7,647 nucleotides of DNA, from NCBI GenBank assembly GCA_946409145.1, contig CAMJVA010000075.1, forward strand, positions 1-7,647. Reading direction: 5' to 3'. Positions 5,841-7,647 of this stretch are shown one piece after another. The translations under genes and the position numbers were made by a program. The notes under the pieces are model-generated. The model was not told the origin of the DNA, did no database searches, and was given only the letters and a program-made list of their open reading frames with translations. Each line of letters opens with the position of its first letter. Positions within the stretch are counted from its first letter, which is position 1. The DNA comes from an uncultured Enterococcus sp. Its GTDB lineage: Bacteria > Bacillota > Bacilli > Lactobacillales > Enterococcaceae.

Positions 5841-6586
5841 TGATTTTAGAAACATTATTCACCGGATTTTTGACCATAGCTAAAGAAGTGCTTCTAGCCA
5901 TTTCTCCCATTGTAGCGATTTTTATTTTGTTAAACGTTACTAGTTTTCATTTAAAGAAAAAAGTTTTTTTAAATATTTTAAAAGGATTTTTTATTACTTA
6001 TATTGGTTTAGTTTTATTTTTACAAGGAGTCAATGTGGCTTACGTTCCTGTAGGACAACATTTAGGCAGCCATTTAGCTGCTTTAGAAAATAATTACCTT
6101 TTAGTCCCCTTAGGTTTTCTCATGGGTTTTCTAGTAGGATTTGCTGAACCGGCCATTCATGTTATGGTCAAACAAATTGAAGAAATTTCTGTAGGACGCA
6201 TTAAAGCAAAAGTAATGCTCTTTGTGGTAGCAGTAGGTGTCGGAAGTGCCGTGGGGCTTTCCATGTGGCGACTTCTTTTAGGATTTTCTATTTACTGGTT
6301 TTTAATTCCTGGTTATGGAATAGTTTTTTTACTGGGTGCAAAAGTAGATCATCTTTTCTTAACCATGGCTTTTGATAATGGCGGAGTGGCCACAGGTCCC
6401 ATGTGCTCCACGTTTATTTTAGCCATGTGCATTGCTATTGCTAGAGAAATTCCCGGAAGAGATCCGATTATTGACGGTTTTGGAGTGGTGGCTATGATTG
6501 CTTTAGCGCCTATTGTGACCACCTTGTTTTTAGGATATATTTATAAAAAAATAGAAAATAAACAAAAACAACAGCAGATAAATTAG
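5837..6586 (+). CDS. DUF1538 integral membrane protein, second subunit
   Basis: This 249-residue paralogue of the preceding protein also has roughly 6-7 membrane segments. It carries the same motifs: VLFLQGVN (59-66), GFAEPAIHVM (101-110), VGVGSAVGLSMWR (133-145), FDNGGVATGP (179-188) and FGVVAMIALAPI (215-226). Each of the last four lies exactly 10 residues later than in the first protein. The C-terminus is a hydrophilic Lys/Gln-rich tail (237-249), possibly cytosolic and available for a regulatory partner. The gene starts with ATGATG: the first ATG overlaps the upstream TGA stop (ATGA). Only a weak GGGGGCG upstream serves as ribosome binding site, so translation is probably coupled to the first subunit and stoichiometry fixed. 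Identity between the two is mostly limited to motifs, implying an old duplication. A transporter or channel is the best guess, with substrate unknown. Confidence 0.88.
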   Translation: MMILETLFTGFLTIAKEVLLAISPIVAIFILLNVTSFHLKKKVFLNILKGFFITYIGLVLFLQGVNVAYVPVGQHLGSHLAALENNYLLVPLGFLMGFLVGFAEPAIHVMVKQIEEISVGRIKAKVMLFVVAVGVGSAVGLSMWRLLLGFSIYWFLIPGYGIVFLLGAKVDHLFLTMAFDNGGVATGPMCSTFILAMCIAIAREIPGRDPIIDGFGVVAMIALAPIVTTLFLGYIYKKIENKQKQQQIN

Positions 6587-6590
6587 GAGG
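6585..6590 (+). promoter_or_regulatory. Ribosome binding site of the P-II-like gene overlapping the upstream stop
   Basis: AGGAGG uses the last two bases of the TAG stop codon of the second DUF1538 gene (6584-6586) and stands 5 nt before the ATG at 6596. It is much stronger than the site of the second DUF1538 gene, which suggests that the sensor is made at a good level on the same mRNA. Confidence 0.75.
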
Positions 6591-6595
6591 CCCCT

Positions 6596-6973
6596 ATGAA
6601 AAAATTAGTTGGTTTAGATTATGAAATGATTGTTACCATTGTTGAAAGTGGACAAAGCGCTGAGGTCATTGACTTAGCTAAAAAAGCTGGAGCTAGAGGA
6701 GCCACTACTTTACTAGGGCGTGGTTCTGGGATTCATGATACGGGGAAATTTTTCGGTTTAGACATCGAGCCAGAAAAAGAAATTATTTTAGTATTAGTTC
6801 CCCATGCTTTAACGAATAAAATTTTAAAAGAAATTGGTGACGGTATTCATATTGAACAGCCAGGAAACGGTATTTGTTTTGTTATTGATATTGCAAAAAT
6901 TATTGGCATCACGCACATGACGCAAGACAGTAAAGTCGTTGAAATAGACGATTTATTAGAATTAGATGACTAA
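6596..6973 (+). CDS. P-II-like signalling protein
   Basis: The 125-residue protein fits the P-II (GlnB-like) superfamily of trimeric ferredoxin-fold sensors, which bind nucleotides and small effectors and regulate membrane transporters through a flexible T-loop. The first beta strand carries YEMIVTIVESG (9-19), followed by helix 20-32 and AGARGATTLLGRG (31-43), the usual approach to the T-loop. The T-loop would span about 43-60 and lacks tyrosine, so GlnD-type uridylylation is unlikely. KEIILVLVP (61-69) is the third strand. PGNGICFVIDI (89-99) matches the nucleotide-binding B-loop, normally GDGKIFV, with Asn91 for Asp. An acidic tail (116-125) ends the chain. It is the last gene of the DUF1538 operon, 9 nt after the second subunit, so it very likely gates that complex. 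It is not a classical GlnB or GlnK, and its ligand is unknown. Confidence 0.85.
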   Translation: MKKLVGLDYEMIVTIVESGQSAEVIDLAKKAGARGATTLLGRGSGIHDTGKFFGLDIEPEKEIILVLVPHALTNKILKEIGDGIHIEQPGNGICFVIDIAKIIGITHMTQDSKVVEIDDLLELDD

Positions 6974-7014
6974 AAAAGAATTGCCCGTTTACTTGGGCAA
7001 TTCTTTTTTCTTTT
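6972..7014. terminator. Strong bidirectional intrinsic terminator
   Basis: AAAAAAGAATTGCCC (6972-6986) pairs perfectly with GGGCAATTCTTTTTT (6995-7009), giving a 15-bp stem with an 8-base loop (6987-6994). Further T's follow at 7011-7014. It starts inside the TAA stop of the P-II-like gene. The A-run on the left arm becomes a U-run for transcription from the right, so the one structure can end both the DUF1538/P-II operon (plus) and the convergent gene at 7032-7577 (minus). Confidence 0.92.
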
Positions 7015-7031
7015 GAAAAATTTATTATCAT

Positions 7032-7577
7032 TTATGGGGTGAAAATTTCCTGCATTGTCATAATAAGTGTGCAAGTTTCTCTAAAAGATTTCATAACAAA
7101 ATGCCCTGTTACTGCTACTTCACAATTTTTTTGTGGCAAATTACTTTGGACTGCTGAATTAGTTTCCACCCACTTTCCCGATTTTGGTTCGTGGAGACTT
7201 TTACTAGTGACTTTAGCGTAGCTCACTTGTGGAGTACTTTTTTCTTTGCTTACCACAAACAATCCCACTAGCGCTGCTTGATAATTTTTTTCTTCAGGAT
7301 AACTTTCTTCCCAAGTCACCTCGTAAAAAATAGCTTGTTTATCCATCTGTAACAAAACACTATCATCATAAAGTTCATAAGTTTTTAATCGGTTAATAAA
7401 CTCATTTTGGTTCAGAATCTTAGACTTAGTTTGAAGTAATTTTCCATAAGGATTACTAATTGGTTCTTGCTTACTATCACTTAACTCCTGTGGAACTTTT
7501 TTTAAATTAAAATAAAAAAAGAAACACAATAAGGACACTGCTACAATAACTAGAATTCCCCATTTTCTTTTATTCAT
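7032..7577 (-). CDS. Hypothetical membrane-anchored extracytoplasmic protein
   Basis: I do not recognise this 181-residue protein. It begins MNKRKWG, a positively charged stub, followed by one hydrophobic segment (about 8-25) that would serve as an uncleaved signal anchor. The rest is soluble and presumably outside the membrane. The Cys at 18 is preceded by SLL, which does not fit a lipobox, so it is probably not a lipoprotein. A low-complexity polar linker (about 26-57) leads to a mixed alpha/beta domain with strands such as AIFYEVTWEE (82-91), AALVGLFVVS (101-110) and VAVTGHFVM (154-162). Cys152 and Cys169 could form a disulfide. AGGAG (7588-7584) stands 6 nt before the ATG. No catalytic motif is visible. 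It converges on the P-II-like gene and shares its terminator. An upstream partner may lie beyond the right edge. Confidence 0.8.
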   Translation of the reverse strand: MNKRKWGILVIVAVSLLCFFFYFNLKKVPQELSDSKQEPISNPYGKLLQTKSKILNQNEFINRLKTYELYDDSVLLQMDKQAIFYEVTWEESYPEEKNYQAALVGLFVVSKEKSTPQVSYAKVTSKSLHEPKSGKWVETNSAVQSNLPQKNCEVAVTGHFVMKSFRETCTLIMTMQEIFTP

Positions 7578-7647
7578 CTTTCACTCCTAAATTGATTAGA
7601 TCCATTAAAAAATCAAATGACCATTCACGACCGACACTCTTTTATAA

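Noticed and set aside
7039..7221. Plus-strand open frame of 60 codons
   Set aside because: It lies antisense to the 7032-7577 gene, just past a strong terminator, with no ribosome binding site.
7524..7553. Lipoprotein signal in the 181-residue protein
   Set aside because: The Cys at 18 is preceded by Ser-Leu-Leu. A lipobox needs a small residue (Gly, Ala or Ser) just before the Cys.
7592..7616. TTGATT / AATCAA inverted repeat upstream of the 181-residue protein
   Set aside because: Six AT-rich base pairs with a 13-base spacer are expected by chance in this composition.
7570..7647. 3' end of an upstream minus-strand gene at the right edge
   Set aside because: The frame ending at the TAA 7572-7570 (GREWSFDFLMDLINLGVKDE) is closed by an in-frame TAA at 7644-7642 and has no good start. 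A second frame open from the edge to the TAA at 7607-7605 (RVSVVNGHLIF at its end) could be a gene end but is only about 40 nt, so it cannot be told from chance. TATAAA at 7646-7641 might equally be a -10 element.

Overview
The window is AT-rich DNA with strong AAGGAGG-type ribosome binding sites, short intergenic gaps and intrinsic terminators. RuvA, RuvB, MprF and P5C reductase are all clearly of Firmicutes type. This suggests a low-GC Gram-positive, most likely one of the Lactobacillales (Enterococcaceae/Carnobacteriaceae-like). The placement is inferred from protein character and cannot be confirmed without a search. No mobile elements, CRISPR arrays, tRNAs or rRNAs are visible, and the window looks like ordinary chromosome.

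Left part, minus strand: mprF (4061 to 1581), ruvA (1529 to 966) and ruvB (from 956 off the left edge) run in the same direction. MprF is a membrane lipid flippase/aminoacyl-phosphatidylglycerol synthase-type protein. RuvA and RuvB together form the Holliday junction branch-migration motor. The gap between mprF and ruvA is 51 bp with no visible terminator, and ruvB translation begins from a ribosome binding site that overlaps the ruvA stop. The flippase half of MprF looks well conserved, but its soluble synthase half has lost several hallmark motifs.

Middle: a 161-bp divergent intergenic region separates mprF from proC (4223 to 5014, plus strand). proC encodes pyrroline-5-carboxylate reductase, the last step of proline synthesis.

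Right part, plus strand: a 142-bp gap holds a nested inverted repeat whose outer right arm overlaps a perfect extended -10 element. It leads into a tight three-gene operon of two DUF1538 membrane proteins (ATGATG overlap) and a small P-II-like protein. The operon closes with a 15-bp-stem bidirectional terminator. The two DUF1538 proteins are paralogous halves with the same conserved motifs at a constant offset of 10 residues. I infer an uncharacterised two-subunit transporter or channel controlled by a P-II-type ligand sensor, in the manner of AmtB/GlnK or SbtA/SbtB. This is the best candidate for an undescribed system here.

Far right, minus strand: a 181-residue membrane-anchored extracytoplasmic protein of unknown function converges on the same terminator.
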